From contig NZ_AYJW01000013.1 in assembly GCF_000497205.1 (NCBI RefSeq), positions 1 through 64,000 of the forward strand: 64,000 bases of DNA, given 5' to 3'. The translations under genes and the position numbers were made by a program. Source of the stretch: Saccharopolyspora rectivirgula DSM 43747. Lineage in GTDB: Bacteria > Actinomycetota > Actinomycetes > Mycobacteriales > Pseudonocardiaceae. Below, in pieces: positions 1-10,362 of the stretch. Each line of letters starts with the position of its first letter. Position 1 is the stretch's first letter. The notes beneath the pieces were generated by a model. That model ran no database searches, was not told the DNA's origin, and saw nothing but the letters and a program-made list of their open reading frames with translations.

Positions 1-172
1 TGATCAGTCCACCGAGGAAGGCGATGTCGCTGCCGGCCCGCAGCGGGCCGCCTCGGCCATCCGAGCCCGCACCGAGGCGCTCCGCCCGCTCTTCGACGCG
101 GTCCGCACCGCACGAACCGCGGCCGTGGCCGAAATGGTGCGGACGCTGACCGGCCGAGCCCGCAAGAGCTGA
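1..172 (+). CDS. C-terminal end of an unidentified protein (truncated by window edge)
   Basis: An open frame enters from the left edge (first full codon at position 2) and ends at TGA 170-172, giving 56 residues. The tail is Ala/Arg-rich and probably helical, ending GRARKS. No motif identifies the family, so no function is proposed. It runs towards hemH, which lies on the other strand, and two hairpins separate the two gene ends. Confidence 0.5.
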   Translation, partial: DQSTEEGDVAAGPQRAASAIRARTEALRPLFDAVRTARTAAVAEMVRTLTGRARKS

Positions 173-270
173 GCGGTCCCGGCCTGCGAGGAGGCCCCGC
201 GGTCACCCGCGCGCACGCCCCGTGACCGGAAACATCACTCGAACGTGGCCGGCGCTGCTCGCAGCGCTGT

Positions 271-291
271 CCCGGCACCTCCGCTGCCGGG
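271..291. terminator. hairpin between convergent genes
   Basis: CCCGGCA (271-277) and TGCCGGG (285-291) form a 7-bp perfect stem around a 7-nt loop. It lies between the end of the left-edge ORF and the 3' end of hemH. There is no T-tract, which is common for actinobacterial terminators. Confidence 0.45.
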
Positions 292-363
292 CGGGAAGTC
301 GCTGACCGGGTAGCAAGGGGGGCAGGTCGCCCCACCAGCAAGGTCAACAACCGGCCGCGCCGC

Positions 364-404
364 GGTGGTGCCGACGTGGCCCCTCGGGCACTACCGGCAC
401 CACC
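364..404 (-). terminator. hairpin terminator just after hemH
   Basis: GGTGGTGCCG (364-373) pairs perfectly with CGGCACCACC (395-404). The intervening bases can add an inner GTG/CCC:GGG/CAC stem. It sits only 7 nt beyond the hemH stop codon, so it is a good candidate terminator for the fabG-inhA-hemH transcript. Confidence 0.55.
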
Positions 405-410
405 GGTGGT

Positions 411-1430
411 TCAGCAACCAGGAGCGCAAGTCTGACCGTTGGCCGAAGACCCCGCCGCCGGCATCGAAGAGAGCTTGCGCATCTCCGCGCCGTCGGTGTG
501 CTCGGCGATCAGTTCCACCACCATCTTGGCGAACCGCGGGTCAGGACCGGCGGTAGCGGCCCGGGAGAAGCCCATGCCGTGCTCCTCGGCGGTTTCCTTG
601 GCCTCGTTGTCCAGGTCCCAGATCACTTCCAGGTGGTCCGAGACGAAACCGATCGGGGCCACCACGACCGCCTGCACACCCTTGCCGTGCAGCTGTTCGA
701 TGTGGTCGCAGATGTCCGGCTCCAACCACGGGACCTGCGGCGGCCCGGAGCGGGACTGCCACACCACGTCGTACTCGTCGACCTCCAGCCGCTCGGCGAC
801 CAACCGCGCCAGCTCCGCCACCTGCCGGGAGTACCACTGCGGACGACCGTCCGGGCCTTCCAGCATGTCGGCCTTGATCGGCACCGAGTGCGCGACGAAG
901 ACCAGCCGGGCCTGCTCCCGGTGCTGCTCGTCGAGCGCCTCGTAGGCCCGCTGCACCGCGTCCACGTTGGCTTCCACGAACAGCGGGTGGTCGAAGAACT
1001 GGCGGATCTTCACCAGTTCCGGGGCATCGGGCCCGACCGCGGCACGGGCTCGAGCGATGTCCTCGTGGTACTGGCGGCAGCCGGAAACCCCGCCCCAAGC
1101 CGAAGTGGCGAACACCAGAGCACGCCGCACCCCGTCCTGGGCCATTTTGGCCACGGTGTCCTCCACCATGGGGTGCCAGTTCCGGTTTCCGAAGTAGACC
1201 GGCAGGTTCCGGCCCTGCTCGGAAAGCTCCGCCTCGATGGCGGCGATCATCTCCCGATTCAATTGGTTGATCGGGGAAACACCACCGAAGTGGTAGTAGT
1301 GCTCGGCGACCTCGTCGAGCCGCTCCGGTGGAACACCACGTCCTCTGGTGACGTTCTCCAGGAAGGGCCGCACGTCCTCCGGCCCTTCCGGGCCCCCAAA
1401 CGACAGCAACAGCAGCGCATCAAAGCTCAC
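411..1430 (-). CDS. hemH: ferrochelatase HemH (coproporphyrin ferrochelatase type)
   Basis: This 339-residue protein inserts ferrous iron into a porphyrin in the cytoplasm. In actinobacteria the family acts on coproporphyrin III (CpfC). Visible features are the N-terminal [14 protein letters not shown] segment, the active-site His in VAHSVP (about residue 181) and the acidic HLEVIWD segment (Glu about 268). Cys118 and a C-terminal Cys335/Cys339 pair could take part in the [2Fe-2S] cluster described for mycobacterial ferrochelatases, but whether one forms cannot be seen here. The GTG at 1430 was chosen because MSFDALLLL is the family N-terminus; the longer open frame upstream has no family similarity. 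It follows inhA by 92 nt on the same strand, as in mycobacteria. Confidence 0.95.
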   Translation of the reverse strand: MSFDALLLLSFGGPEGPEDVRPFLENVTRGRGVPPERLDEVAEHYYHFGGVSPINQLNREMIAAIEAELSEQGRNLPVYFGNRNWHPMVEDTVAKMAQDGVRRALVFATSAWGGVSGCRQYHEDIARARAAVGPDAPELVKIRQFFDHPLFVEANVDAVQRAYEALDEQHREQARLVFVAHSVPIKADMLEGPDGRPQWYSRQVAELARLVAERLEVDEYDVVWQSRSGPPQVPWLEPDICDHIEQLHGKGVQAVVVAPIGFVSDHLEVIWDLDNEAKETAEEHGMGFSRAATAGPDPRFAKMVVELIAEHTDGAEMRKLSSMPAAGSSANGQTCAPGC

Positions 1431-1522
1431 GACCCCATGATGGCCGCGCGCGCCGGGCGATGTCACCTCGGGGGGTGTGCAAGGTGGCCTACGCCAACCA
1501 GCGATTTTCCGCCCGTTGGCGT

Positions 1523-2290
1523 TCACGACCCCACCGCGTGCACCCCACCGTCCACCATGATCATCGATCCGGTGGTCTTGGGCAGCCAGTCCGACAGCAC
1601 CGCGCACACCGACTTGGCCACCGGAGTGGGGTCGGTGACGTCCCACCCGAGCGGGGCCTTGTCGCCCCAACTGCTCTCCAGCTCGCTGAAACCCGGGATC
1701 GACTTGGCCGCCATGGTCCGCACCGGACCGGCCGAAACCAGGTTCACCCGGATCCCCTTGGGCCCCAGGTCCCGCGCCAAGTACCGCGAGGTGGACTCCA
1801 GCGCTGCCTTGGCCACCCCCATCCAGTCGTAGGCCGGCCACGCCACCCGGGCGTCGAAGTCCATGCCCACGATCGAGGCGTTCTCGCTCAGCAGCGGCAG
1901 CGTCGCGGCGGCGAGCGATTTCAGCGAATAGGCCGAGATCTGCATTGCGGTGGACACGTCTTCCCACGGCGCGCCCAAGAACTCCGAGCCCAGACAGGAC
2001 GGCGGCGCGTAGGCGATGGAGTGCAGGACGCCGTCCAGACCGCTGACGTGGTTGCGCAGCCGGTCGGCCAAGCTGTCCAGGTGCTCGTCGTTGGTGACGT
2101 CCAGTTCCAGCACCGGTGCCGGCTTGGGCAGCCGGTTGGCGATCCGCTCCACCAGCCTCATCCGGCCGAACCCGGTGACCACCACCTCGGCCCCCTGCTC
2201 CTGGGCCACCTTCGCCACGTGGAAGGCGATCGAGGAGTCAGTGATGACACCGGTGACCAGAATCCTTTTGCCTTCGAGCAATCCGCTCAC
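1523..2290 (-). CDS. inhA: enoyl-[acyl-carrier-protein] reductase InhA/FabI (NADH)
   Basis: This 255-residue short-chain dehydrogenase reduces trans-2-enoyl-ACP in fatty-acid elongation. It closely resembles mycobacterial InhA. The dinucleotide loop reads TGVITDSS (residues 13-20) and the catalytic pair is Tyr154 and Lys161 in YDWMGVAK. Ser91 and Phe145 match InhA Ser94 and Phe149. The start is the GTG at 2290, because GGAGG lies 6 nt upstream and [10 protein letters not shown] matches the mycobacterial N-terminus; an upstream start at 2317 would put that ribosome-binding site inside the gene. It sits between fabG and hemH in one transcription unit. Confidence 0.95.
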   Translation of the reverse strand: MSGLLEGKRILVTGVITDSSIAFHVAKVAQEQGAEVVVTGFGRMRLVERIANRLPKPAPVLELDVTNDEHLDSLADRLRNHVSGLDGVLHSIAYAPPSCLGSEFLGAPWEDVSTAMQISAYSLKSLAAATLPLLSENASIVGMDFDARVAWPAYDWMGVAKAALESTSRYLARDLGPKGIRVNLVSAGPVRTMAAKSIPGFSELESSWGDKAPLGWDVTDPTPVAKSVCAVLSDWLPKTTGSMIMVDGGVHAVGS

Positions 2291-2382
2291 GTAATTCCTC
2301 CGCAAGTGCTTTCGCAAGGCGCTGCGGCGCCTCGAGGTCGAACTCGCGCACGCTCCCGTCCGGTGCGCGCGGCGGCCGGATG

Positions 2383-3108
<726 letters not shown>

Positions 3109-3271
3109 TCACCGGACCAATGATCTGCTCCAGCGCGACACTAGCCCCTCCAGCACCGCTGGCGCTCATGGCTTCCATACAGAATTTCGGCGCCCGTGTC
3201 GTGATTCATCTACAGAACGCCGGGAAGGCAGACTGCGGTAAGAACCCAGCCGAGTTACGGAGAGCACCGTG

Positions 3272-6127
3272 ATGGTCACTGACCCTTCGCCCCTGCAGGC
3301 AGCACTGCGCGCGGAACTGTCCGGGTGGGCCCGGTTCGACCCCGGCACCCGAGCCCTGTACGCCACCGACGCGTCCAACTACCGGAAGGTCCCGCTCGGC
3401 GTGGTGTTCCCCCGCTCGGCGGACGACGTCGCCGCCACGCTCGCCGTGGCCCGAGAGCACGGGGTTCCGGTGACCAGTCGAGGGGCCGGCACCAGCATCG
3501 CCGGCAACGCCTGCGGTCCCGGACTGGTCATCGACTTCGCCCGCCACCTCAACCGCATCCTGGACATCGACCCCGAGGCCGGGCTCGCCCGGGTGGAGCC
3601 CGGCGTGGTGCTGGACGTGCTGCGCGATGCCGTCGCCCCGCACGGGCTGACCTTCGGCCCGGACCCGTCCACGCACAGCCGGTGCACGCTCGGCGGCATG
3701 ATCGGCAACAACTCCTGCGGCACCCACTCGGTGGCGTGGGGCAAGACCGTGGACAACATCCGTTCCCTGGAGGTGCTGCTGGCCGACGGCACCAGGCTCG
3801 AACTGGGCGCCACCTCCGAGGAGGAGCTGCAGCGGCTGTGCGCTCGACAGGACCGCACCGGCCAGCTGTACCGGGAGCTGCGGGCGCTGCGGGACGACAC
3901 CGCCGAGCTGATCCGCTCCGACTTCCCGGATCTGGCCAGGCGGGTCTCCGGGTACAACCTGGACCAGCTGCTGCCGGAGAACGGCTTCCACCTCGGGCGA
4001 GCGCTGGTGGGCAGCGAGGGCACCTGCGCCACCGTGCTGAGCGCGACCGTGGAACTGGTCCCCCGGCCGGCCGCCCGGGCGCTGGCGGTGTTGGGCTTCG
4101 CCGACGCGTACGCGGCTGCCGACCAGGTTCCCCAGCTGCGGGGTTTGCACGCGCTGGCGATCGAGGGGCTCAGCGCGGAGATGGTGGAGGTGGTGCGGCA
4201 GCACAACCCGGACTCGCCGGCCCTGCCGCTGCTCCCGAGCGGTCGCAGCTGGTTGCTGGTCGAAACCGCGGGGGAGACCCCGCAGCAGGCGCAGGAAAGA
4301 GCAGCCCGGATCACCCGGGCGATGGAGGGCCTGGCCGACAGCGTGGTGCACACCGATCCGGCTCGGATGACGGCCCTGTGGAAGATCCGCGAGGAGGGGT
4401 CCGGCTACTCGACCCGGCTGGGCGGTTCGGAACGGTGGTCCGGTTGGGAGGACGCGGCGGTGCCCCCGGAGCGGCTGGGGGCCTACCTGCGGGAGTTCGA
4501 CGCCCTGCTGGAGCGGTTCGGCTACCGCGGTGTCTCCTACGGGCACTACGGCGACGGGTGCATCCACGTGCGGATCGACTTCGACCTGCTCTCCCGCTCC
4601 GGGGCCGCCAAGTACCGGTCCTTCCTGGAGGCCGCCGCGGACCTCGTGGTCGCGCACGGGGGATCGCTGTCCGGGGAACACGGCGATGGCCGGGCCAGGT
4701 CGGCTCTGCTGTCCCGGATGTACTCCCCCCAGGTGATCCGCGCGTTCGAACGGTTCAAAGACGCCTTCGATCCGGATAACCTGCTCAACCCGGGAACCAT
4801 CGTGCGGCCCGAGCCGGTGGAGTCGGACCTCCGGTTGTTGAGCGCTCCGGCACGCATGGACGCCCGCACCACGCTGTCCTTGCCAGCGGACAACGGTGAC
4901 CTGGCCACTGCCACTCGGCGGTGCGTGGGGATGGCCAAGTGCCTGAACACCACAGGTGGGGTGATGTGCCCCAGTTACCGGGTCACGAAGGAAGAGAAGC
5001 ACAACACCCGTGGTAGAGCGCATCTGCTGTTCGAGATGCTCGCGGGCGAGGTCATCGATCGAGGCTGGCGCTCCGAACCCGTCCGAGAAGCCCTCGACCT
5101 GTGCCTTTCGTGCAAGGGCTGCAAAACCGACTGCCCGGTCGGGGTGGATGTCGCCGCGTACAAAGCGGAGTTCCTGCACCGGCACTACCGGGGACGGCTG
5201 CGGCCCGCAGCGCACTACTCGATGGGGTTGCTGCCGCTGTGGTTGCGCGCCCTGGGTCGCGTCCCCAAGCTCGCCAACAAGCTGATGAGCAGCAACTTCG
5301 CCCCGGCCCTCAAACAACTCGCCGGCATCGATCCGCGACGCCAGTTCCCGCAACTGGCCGAACGACCACTACAGCTGTGGTGGAAAGCCCGCCCGGAGCG
5401 CAGCGACACCAACGGCACCCCGGTCCTGCTGTTCCCGGACACCTTCACCAACTACTTCGAACCGCTCATCGCCCAACACGCGGTCGCCGCGCTGGAGGCA
5501 CTCGGGCACCAGGTGGCGCTCCCCGACTCACCCGTGTGCTGCGGCCTGACGATGTACTCCACCGGGCAGCTCGGCCTGGCTCGCAAAGCCGTCCGCCGCA
5601 CCGCCCAGCGCCTGCGCCCCCACCTCGACCGCGGAACACCGGTCGTCGGGCTCGAACCCAGCTGCACCGCTTTCCTGCGCAACGACGCGCTCGAGGTCGC
5701 CCCGGACGATCCGGACGTGAAAGCCCTGGCCGCGGCCACGCGCACGTTCGCCGAACAGGTGCAGCCAGAACTCGGTCAACAACAGCCGCCCGAAGCAGGC
5801 GAAGCGGTGGTGCAGGTGCACTGCCACCAGTACGCCGAGCTGGGCTTCACCGCCGACCGGGCGGTGCTGCAGGCCGCTGGCGTGCGAGCTCGCGTGCTCG
5901 ACTCCGGTTGCTGCGGCTTGGCCGGCAACTTCGGCTTCGAACGCGGTCACTACGACGTCTCGGTGGCCTGCGCCGAACAGGCGCTGCTGCCGGCGGTCCG
6001 CTCCGCAGAACCCGGCACCCACGTGGTCGCCGACGGCTTCAGCTGCCGCACCCAGCTGCGCCAGACCAGCACGGCCGAGCCGGTCCACCTGGCCACGCTC
6101 CTGGCCCGGGCGCTGGGGGTCGCCTAG
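3272..6127 (+). CDS. FAD-linked oxidase / 4Fe-4S fusion protein (GlcD-GlcF or D-lactate dehydrogenase type)
   Basis: This 951-residue protein fuses a flavin 2-hydroxyacid dehydrogenase to an iron-sulfur electron-transfer module. Residues about 40-220 form the PCMH-type FAD-binding domain (GAGTSIAGNACG, GMIGNNSCGTHS). Residues about 270-520 form the FAD-oxidase C-terminal domain (YGHYGDGCIHVR, SGEHGDG). From about residue 550 there are two cysteine clusters (CVGMAKCLNTTGGVMCPS and CLSCKGCKTDCP), then two CCG-type motifs (PVCCG, SGCCG). The likely substrate is D-lactate, glycolate or D-2-hydroxyglutarate, but the sequence does not decide. GTG 3269 and ATG 3272 are both possible; the ATG is better spaced from GGAGAG at 3259. 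Confidence 0.88.
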   Translation: MVTDPSPLQAALRAELSGWARFDPGTRALYATDASNYRKVPLGVVFPRSADDVAATLAVAREHGVPVTSRGAGTSIAGNACGPGLVIDFARHLNRILDIDPEAGLARVEPGVVLDVLRDAVAPHGLTFGPDPSTHSRCTLGGMIGNNSCGTHSVAWGKTVDNIRSLEVLLADGTRLELGATSEEELQRLCARQDRTGQLYRELRALRDDTAELIRSDFPDLARRVSGYNLDQLLPENGFHLGRALVGSEGTCATVLSATVELVPRPAARALAVLGFADAYAAADQVPQLRGLHALAIEGLSAEMVEVVRQHNPDSPALPLLPSGRSWLLVETAGETPQQAQERAARITRAMEGLADSVVHTDPARMTALWKIREEGSGYSTRLGGSERWSGWEDAAVPPERLGAYLREFDALLERFGYRGVSYGHYGDGCIHVRIDFDLLSRSGAAKYRSFLEAAADLVVAHGGSLSGEHGDGRARSALLSRMYSPQVIRAFERFKDAFDPDNLLNPGTIVRPEPVESDLRLLSAPARMDARTTLSLPADNGDLATATRRCVGMAKCLNTTGGVMCPSYRVTKEEKHNTRGRAHLLFEMLAGEVIDRGWRSEPVREALDLCLSCKGCKTDCPVGVDVAAYKAEFLHRHYRGRLRPAAHYSMGLLPLWLRALGRVPKLANKLMSSNFAPALKQLAGIDPRRQFPQLAERPLQLWWKARPERSDTNGTPVLLFPDTFTNYFEPLIAQHAVAALEALGHQVALPDSPVCCGLTMYSTGQLGLARKAVRRTAQRLRPHLDRGTPVVGLEPSCTAFLRNDALEVAPDDPDVKALAAATRTFAEQVQPELGQQQPPEAGEAVVQVHCHQYAELGFTADRAVLQAAGVRARVLDSGCCGLAGNFGFERGHYDVSVACAEQALLPAVRSAEPGTHVVADGFSCRTQLRQTSTAEPVHLATLLARALGVA

Positions 6128-6182
6128 CCCCTGCGCGGGACTTTCGTCTCTTCACCCGCCACCGCAGCAGAGGTGCCCTGGA

Positions 6183-6731
6183 ATGAGGAAGCAAACACCG
6201 CGATTGGGGGGCAAGACCATGACATCTGCCGAACGCCGTCGCACCGGCAACGAGCAGCAGACCACTCACCCAACAGTCCCGCGGCAGGAGACCCCGCGGG
6301 GAGAAACCGTGCGGCAAGAAAGCCGGGCGGTCGCCCCCAGCGAGTCAGAACGACCGGTTTCCGGGTGGCTGACCTTCGCCGGTTCAGTGCTTGTGCTGGT
6401 CGGCGCGTTCAACGTGATCGCCGGACTCACCGCCCTGTTCCGGGCAGACTACTTCCAGGTCACCTCCTCGGAGCTGCTGGTGTTCAACTTCGGGGCGTGG
6501 GCGTGGATCTGGCTGGCCCTGGGAGTTGTCCAGCTCGCCGCAGGAGCGGGCGCCATGATGGGCCAAAGCTGGGCCCGCACCACCGGGATCGCCCTGGCCA
6601 CCCTGTGCGCGATCGGTCACCTGGCCTTCCTCGCAGCCTTCCCGCTGTGGTCGGTCCTGGTGATCGCGATGTCCGTGCTGACCATCTACGCACTGGTCGT
6701 CCCATCCCCTAACGCCAGAGCCATGTTGTGA
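6183..6731 (+). CDS. DUF7144-like four-helix membrane protein
   Basis: The 182-residue product has a polar, Gln/Glu/Arg-rich N-terminus of about 58 residues, followed by roughly four hydrophobic segments (about 60-85, 100-125, 130-150, 152-172). It resembles small actinobacterial membrane proteins annotated as DUF7144; no function is known to me. ATG 6183 has GAGGTG upstream, and ATG 6219 has a G-run upstream, so the start is uncertain. Its stop codon abuts that of the convergent DUF72 gene (TGA then TCA). Confidence 0.75.
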   Translation: MRKQTPRLGGKTMTSAERRRTGNEQQTTHPTVPRQETPRGETVRQESRAVAPSESERPVSGWLTFAGSVLVLVGAFNVIAGLTALFRADYFQVTSSELLVFNFGAWAWIWLALGVVQLAAGAGAMMGQSWARTTGIALATLCAIGHLAFLAAFPLWSVLVIAMSVLTIYALVVPSPNARAML

Positions 6732-7604
6732 TCAACCAGTCAGCAACTGGGCCAGTTGAGCAGCGTTCACCTGCGCGTAATCGCGGTAGCAGTTGTTCAT
6801 CAGCACGTGCACGACCCGGGTCTGCTCCGCCAGCTCCCCGAGGTCGTCCGCCCACGACTGCAGTTCCTGCTCCGTGTACAGGTAGCCGAAGCGCTCGTGG
6901 ATGCTCTTGCTGGCCCAGTTCTGCGACCGGCCGTGGAACCGGACGACCGCGAGGTCCGAGGTCGCGGCCACCACGGGAGGGATCGAACTCGGATAGCCCT
7001 GGGGCATGTCCACCATCACGTAGGGCAAATCGTGCCGGGACAGGAACTCCAAGGTCTCGGCACGATTGCGTTCGTCCATCCAGGTGTGGTTGCGGAATTC
7101 GACGCACACCCGGTACGGGGCCGCCCGGTCCCGGCAGTGCAACAGGTACTGCTTGTTCGCCCGGCTGATCGGGAACCACTGCGGGAACTGCAGCAGGACC
7201 GCTCCGAGCTTGCCCGCCGTCCACAACGGGGTCAGCGCGTTGCGGAACCGCTCCCACATCTGCTCCACCACGTCCGGTGGCAAGTCCCTCAGGTACACGT
7301 TCGACTTCTCCGTTCGCGGCCGCAGATCCTTGGGCAGCGACTGCGGCTTGACCGGGTGGTGGGTGAACAAGCCGAACGCCTTGATGTTGAACGTGAAATC
7401 CCCAGGGGTGCGCTCGCCCCACAACCGGGCGGTGTTCTCCGCAGGCGGGTTGTAGTAGGTGGCGTCCACTTCCACCAGCGGGAACTGCGAGGCGTAGTAC
7501 TCCAGCCGCTTCGCCGGCGTGTCGCAGCCCGGCGGGTACCAGCCGGACTCGATCAGCGTCCGGTCGGTCCACGACGCGGTGCCCACCAACACCTTGCCCA
7601 CCAC
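6732..7604 (-). CDS. DUF72 family protein (YecE-like TIM barrel)
   Basis: The 290-residue protein has the DUF72 signatures: VGTASWTD at the N-terminus, ATYYNPP, FNIKAFGLFTHH, LLQFPQWF, CVEFRNHTW and VVRFHGRS. The family folds as a TIM barrel and is distantly related to UV-endonuclease-like enzymes; its reaction is not established. Tandem GTG codons at 7604 and 7601 are both possible starts and no strong ribosome-binding site is visible. It lies 44 nt downstream of the MgtC-like gene on the same strand. Confidence 0.88.
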   Translation of the reverse strand: MVGKVLVGTASWTDRTLIESGWYPPGCDTPAKRLEYYASQFPLVEVDATYYNPPAENTARLWGERTPGDFTFNIKAFGLFTHHPVKPQSLPKDLRPRTEKSNVYLRDLPPDVVEQMWERFRNALTPLWTAGKLGAVLLQFPQWFPISRANKQYLLHCRDRAAPYRVCVEFRNHTWMDERNRAETLEFLSRHDLPYVMVDMPQGYPSSIPPVVAATSDLAVVRFHGRSQNWASKSIHERFGYLYTEQELQSWADDLGELAEQTRVVHVLMNNCYRDYAQVNAAQLAQLLTG

Positions 7605-7648
7605 CCGACGGTATCGAGCTCGACCGGGCACCGCCTGCCAACACCAGC

Positions 7649-8368
7649 TCAGAACGAGGCCTCGCCGTCCCCGACGCTCAAGTGCAGCACCCCCGGAAGC
7701 GAACCGATGTCCGCGGCCAGCGCCGACACCGGGGTCTTGCCGCGCAACCACAGCGCCACGACCACCGTGCGCTGCCGACCGTCGTCGGTGTCCTCCCGCT
7801 CCACCTGCATGTCCAGCACCGCCCAGCCGCGGCTGGTGCACAGCTTCAGCACTTCGCGCAGCACACCGTGCCCCTCCAGGTACCCGATCCGGATGACCTG
7901 CGGCTCGCGCAACTGCTTGCGCAGCAGCCGCAACAACATCGGATAGCCGAGGGTCACCAAGTAGTGCACCGCCGTGGTGGCCACCGCCAACACCACGAGC
8001 CCACCACCGCAGGCCATGCCCACCGCCGCGACCACCCACACCGTGGCGGCCGTGGTCAAGCCGCGGACGGTGTCCCGCCGGACGAAGATCAGCCCGCCGC
8101 CGATGAACCCGATCCCGGACACGATCTGCGCGGCCACCCGGGAAGGGTCGAGCGACACCCGGTCGAACGCCAGCAGATCCCCGAAGGCGTACTTGGACAC
8201 CAGCATGAACAAGGCCGCCCCCACCCCGACGAGGGTGTGCGTGCGCAACCCGGCGCTCTTGGCCCGGAACTCCCGCTCCAGCCCGATCAGGCTGGACAGC
8301 AGCAACGCCGAACCGAGCTCCACCAGCAGCGGGAGCTCTCGAATCCCGTAGACGACAGGATCGGGCAC
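7649..8368 (-). CDS. MgtC/SapB family membrane protein
   Basis: The 239-residue protein has the MgtC core: LIGLEREF, the Arg/Lys-rich loop with GLRTHTLVGVGAALF, IVSGIGFIGGG, and GLTTAATVW with a following helix. A soluble ACT-like tail starts at about residue 160 (VIRIGYLEGHGVLREVL). The family is tied to adaptation to low magnesium and to intracellular survival, but direct Mg2+ transport is disputed. It is probably cotranscribed with the DUF72 gene. Confidence 0.9.
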   Translation of the reverse strand: MPDPVVYGIRELPLLVELGSALLLSSLIGLEREFRAKSAGLRTHTLVGVGAALFMLVSKYAFGDLLAFDRVSLDPSRVAAQIVSGIGFIGGGLIFVRRDTVRGLTTAATVWVVAAVGMACGGGLVVLAVATTAVHYLVTLGYPMLLRLLRKQLREPQVIRIGYLEGHGVLREVLKLCTSRGWAVLDMQVEREDTDDGRQRTVVVALWLRGKTPVSALAADIGSLPGVLHLSVGDGEASF

Positions 8369-8419
8369 GCCGGAAACGTACCCCGCCGAGCGGGCAGAAC
8401 CCAGCCGATCATGCAGCCG

Positions 8420-9403
8420 TCAGGGCAACCGGCGACCGAGGACCAGCGAAACACCACTGGCCACGATCGCGCACAACGTGCCCAGCACGAGCCACGGTTT
8501 GCTGGCGTCGGTCCGCTTCAGCTCGTACCCGATCTGCTCGCCGAGCGTGTCGTAGACATCCCGGAGTTGTTCGGCGCTGGCAGCCTTGTAGAACTCGCCC
8601 CCGGACAACTCCGCGATCTCGCGCATCGTCTCGTCATCGACCTCGACCCACTCCCGTTCGCCTTCGATCTCGACGCTGCCGTGCATCGTTCCGAAGGAGA
8701 TCGTGGAGATCGGGATGCCGGCTTGCTTGGCTTCCCTGGCCTTGGTGAACGCCCCGCGAGGGGCGTCGAGCTCCCGCGGAATCGTCTGACCGCCGTCGGC
8801 CATCAGCACGATGCGAGCCGGCGGAGCTCCGGCCGGACCGCTGACCATCTTCCCGAACGAGTCGATCGCCTGCATCGCCGCGTTGATGCCGTCCCCGGTC
8901 GCCGTCGCCTCCGCCAACTGCAGGCTGTCGATGGCCTGCTTGACCGCTGCCCGGTCGGTCGTCGGCATCACCAGCACCGTGGCGGTCCCGGCGAAGGAAA
9001 CCAGCCCGAGGTTGATGCCCGGCGTGAGCTTGTCGGCGAACTCCTTCGCCGCGGCCTTGGCCGCCTCCAGGCGACTGGGCTCCACATCGGTGGCCTTCAT
9101 CGACAGCGAAACGTCGATGGCCAGCATCACGGTGGCGCGGTTGCGCGGCACGCGCTGCTCGGAAGTCGGCCCCGCCAACGCGATCACCAACATCAGCAGC
9201 GACACCGCCAGCAACGCCGGTGGGACGTGCAGCCACCAGCTGCGGCGTTTCTCCGAAACCCGCTCCAGCACTTCGAAGTTGCTGAACCGCAGAGAATCCC
9301 GGCGGCGGCGACGCATCGCCCACAAGTAGCCGACCACCAGCGCTGCCAGCAGGAAAAGCAGCAGGAACCACCACGGTGCGACGAACCCCGACAGGCTCAA
9401 CAT
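8420..9403 (-). CDS. von Willebrand factor A membrane protein (Rv1481-like, MoxR operon)
   Basis: The 327-residue protein has two N-terminal membrane segments (about 9-29 and 58-78), a VWA domain at about 90-270 and a C-terminal membrane segment. The MIDAS motif is D97-x-S99-x-S101 (AIDVSLS). ATG 9403 overlaps the stop of the DUF58 gene (TGATG) and has a GGGGGAG ribosome-binding site. In MoxR-type clusters the VWA, DUF58 and AAA+ proteins work together in metal-dependent folding or envelope-stress functions; the exact client here is unknown. Confidence 0.9.
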   Translation of the reverse strand: MLSLSGFVAPWWFLLLFLLAALVVGYLWAMRRRRRDSLRFSNFEVLERVSEKRRSWWLHVPPALLAVSLLMLVIALAGPTSEQRVPRNRATVMLAIDVSLSMKATDVEPSRLEAAKAAAKEFADKLTPGINLGLVSFAGTATVLVMPTTDRAAVKQAIDSLQLAEATATGDGINAAMQAIDSFGKMVSGPAGAPPARIVLMADGGQTIPRELDAPRGAFTKAREAKQAGIPISTISFGTMHGSVEIEGEREWVEVDDETMREIAELSGGEFYKAASAEQLRDVYDTLGEQIGYELKRTDASKPWLVLGTLCAIVASGVSLVLGRRLP

Positions 9404-10362
9404 CAAGCCGCTCCCCCGGACCAGCCTCGTTTGCGGGCCACGACAAAGCGCACGATCTCGGCGACCCAGTCCGAATCGGTGCGCAGAACCAAGTGCGCGC
9501 ACCGCGCGCGGCGCAGCGCGGTCGCCACGTCCCGGCGGTGCGCGGCTGCTGCAGCGGCGAACTCCTTGCGCAGCAGCGGAGTGGTGCTCACCTCGCGGCG
9601 CTTGCCGGTTTCCGGGTCCACCAGCAGCACCGTGCCGACGTCCGGCAGCTCGACATCGCGCGGATCCACCACCTCGATCGCCAACAGCGAATGCCGGGCA
9701 CCGAGACTGCGCAGCTGCCGCTGCCAGTCGATGGGCCCGAGGAAGTCCGAGATGACCACGACCAAACCGCGGCGCCGCGGTGGCCGGTGCAGTGCTTCCA
9801 GCAGTTTCCCGAGATCCCCCCGGGTCCCTGTTTCCGCTCGGGGGATCTCCGCCACCCGCCGCAGCAACGCCCGCGCGTGCTCCGCACCACCGCGAGCCGG
9901 CAGGCGCACCGGACCGGTCCCGTTGTCCGCCACCGCGCCGATCCTGTTGCCACCTCCGCTGGTCAGGAACGTGACAGCGGCCAGCCCCGCGATCGCGAGC
10001 TCTCTCTTCAGACAAGCTGCGGAACCGAAGTCCAAACTGGGCGAGAGGTCCACCGCGGCCCAGGTCTCCAGTTCCCGGTCGGCTACGGTCTCCCGGATGT
10101 GCGGTTCGCCCATCCGGGCCGTCACCGCCCAGTCCATCCGCCGCACGTCGTCACCCGGCTGGTAGACCCGCGCCTCTCCGGGCTCGGTCCCCGGTCCGGG
10201 CACCAGGCCGAGGTGGTTGCCCTGCAGCAGCCCGTCCAGCCGGCCGCGCACGGTCAACTCCAAAGAGCGCAGCGCAGCCGCCAGCCGCCCGGTGTCCAGC
10301 ACCGGAGGTGCCCACGCGGGACGGTCTCCGGACGTGGATCCCGCCACCGTCTCCCCCTTCAC
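9403..10362 (-). CDS. DUF58 family protein (Rv1480-like)
   Basis: The 319-residue cytoplasmic protein has the DUF58 signature around residues 60-90 (EARVYQPGDDVRRMDW, then VADRELETW) followed by a VWA-like half (AAVDLSPSLDFG, VVVISDFLG). GTG 10362 overlaps the moxR stop by 4 nt (GTGA), and its own stop overlaps the ATG of the VWA gene, so translation of the three genes is probably coupled. Its role is inferred from the MoxR-DUF58-VWA arrangement. Confidence 0.9.
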   Translation of the reverse strand: MKGETVAGSTSGDRPAWAPPVLDTGRLAAALRSLELTVRGRLDGLLQGNHLGLVPGPGTEPGEARVYQPGDDVRRMDWAVTARMGEPHIRETVADRELETWAAVDLSPSLDFGSAACLKRELAIAGLAAVTFLTSGGGNRIGAVADNGTGPVRLPARGGAEHARALLRRVAEIPRAETGTRGDLGKLLEALHRPPRRRGLVVVISDFLGPIDWQRQLRSLGARHSLLAIEVVDPRDVELPDVGTVLLVDPETGKRREVSTTPLLRKEFAAAAAAHRRDVATALRRARCAHLVLRTDSDWVAEIVRFVVARKRGWSGGAA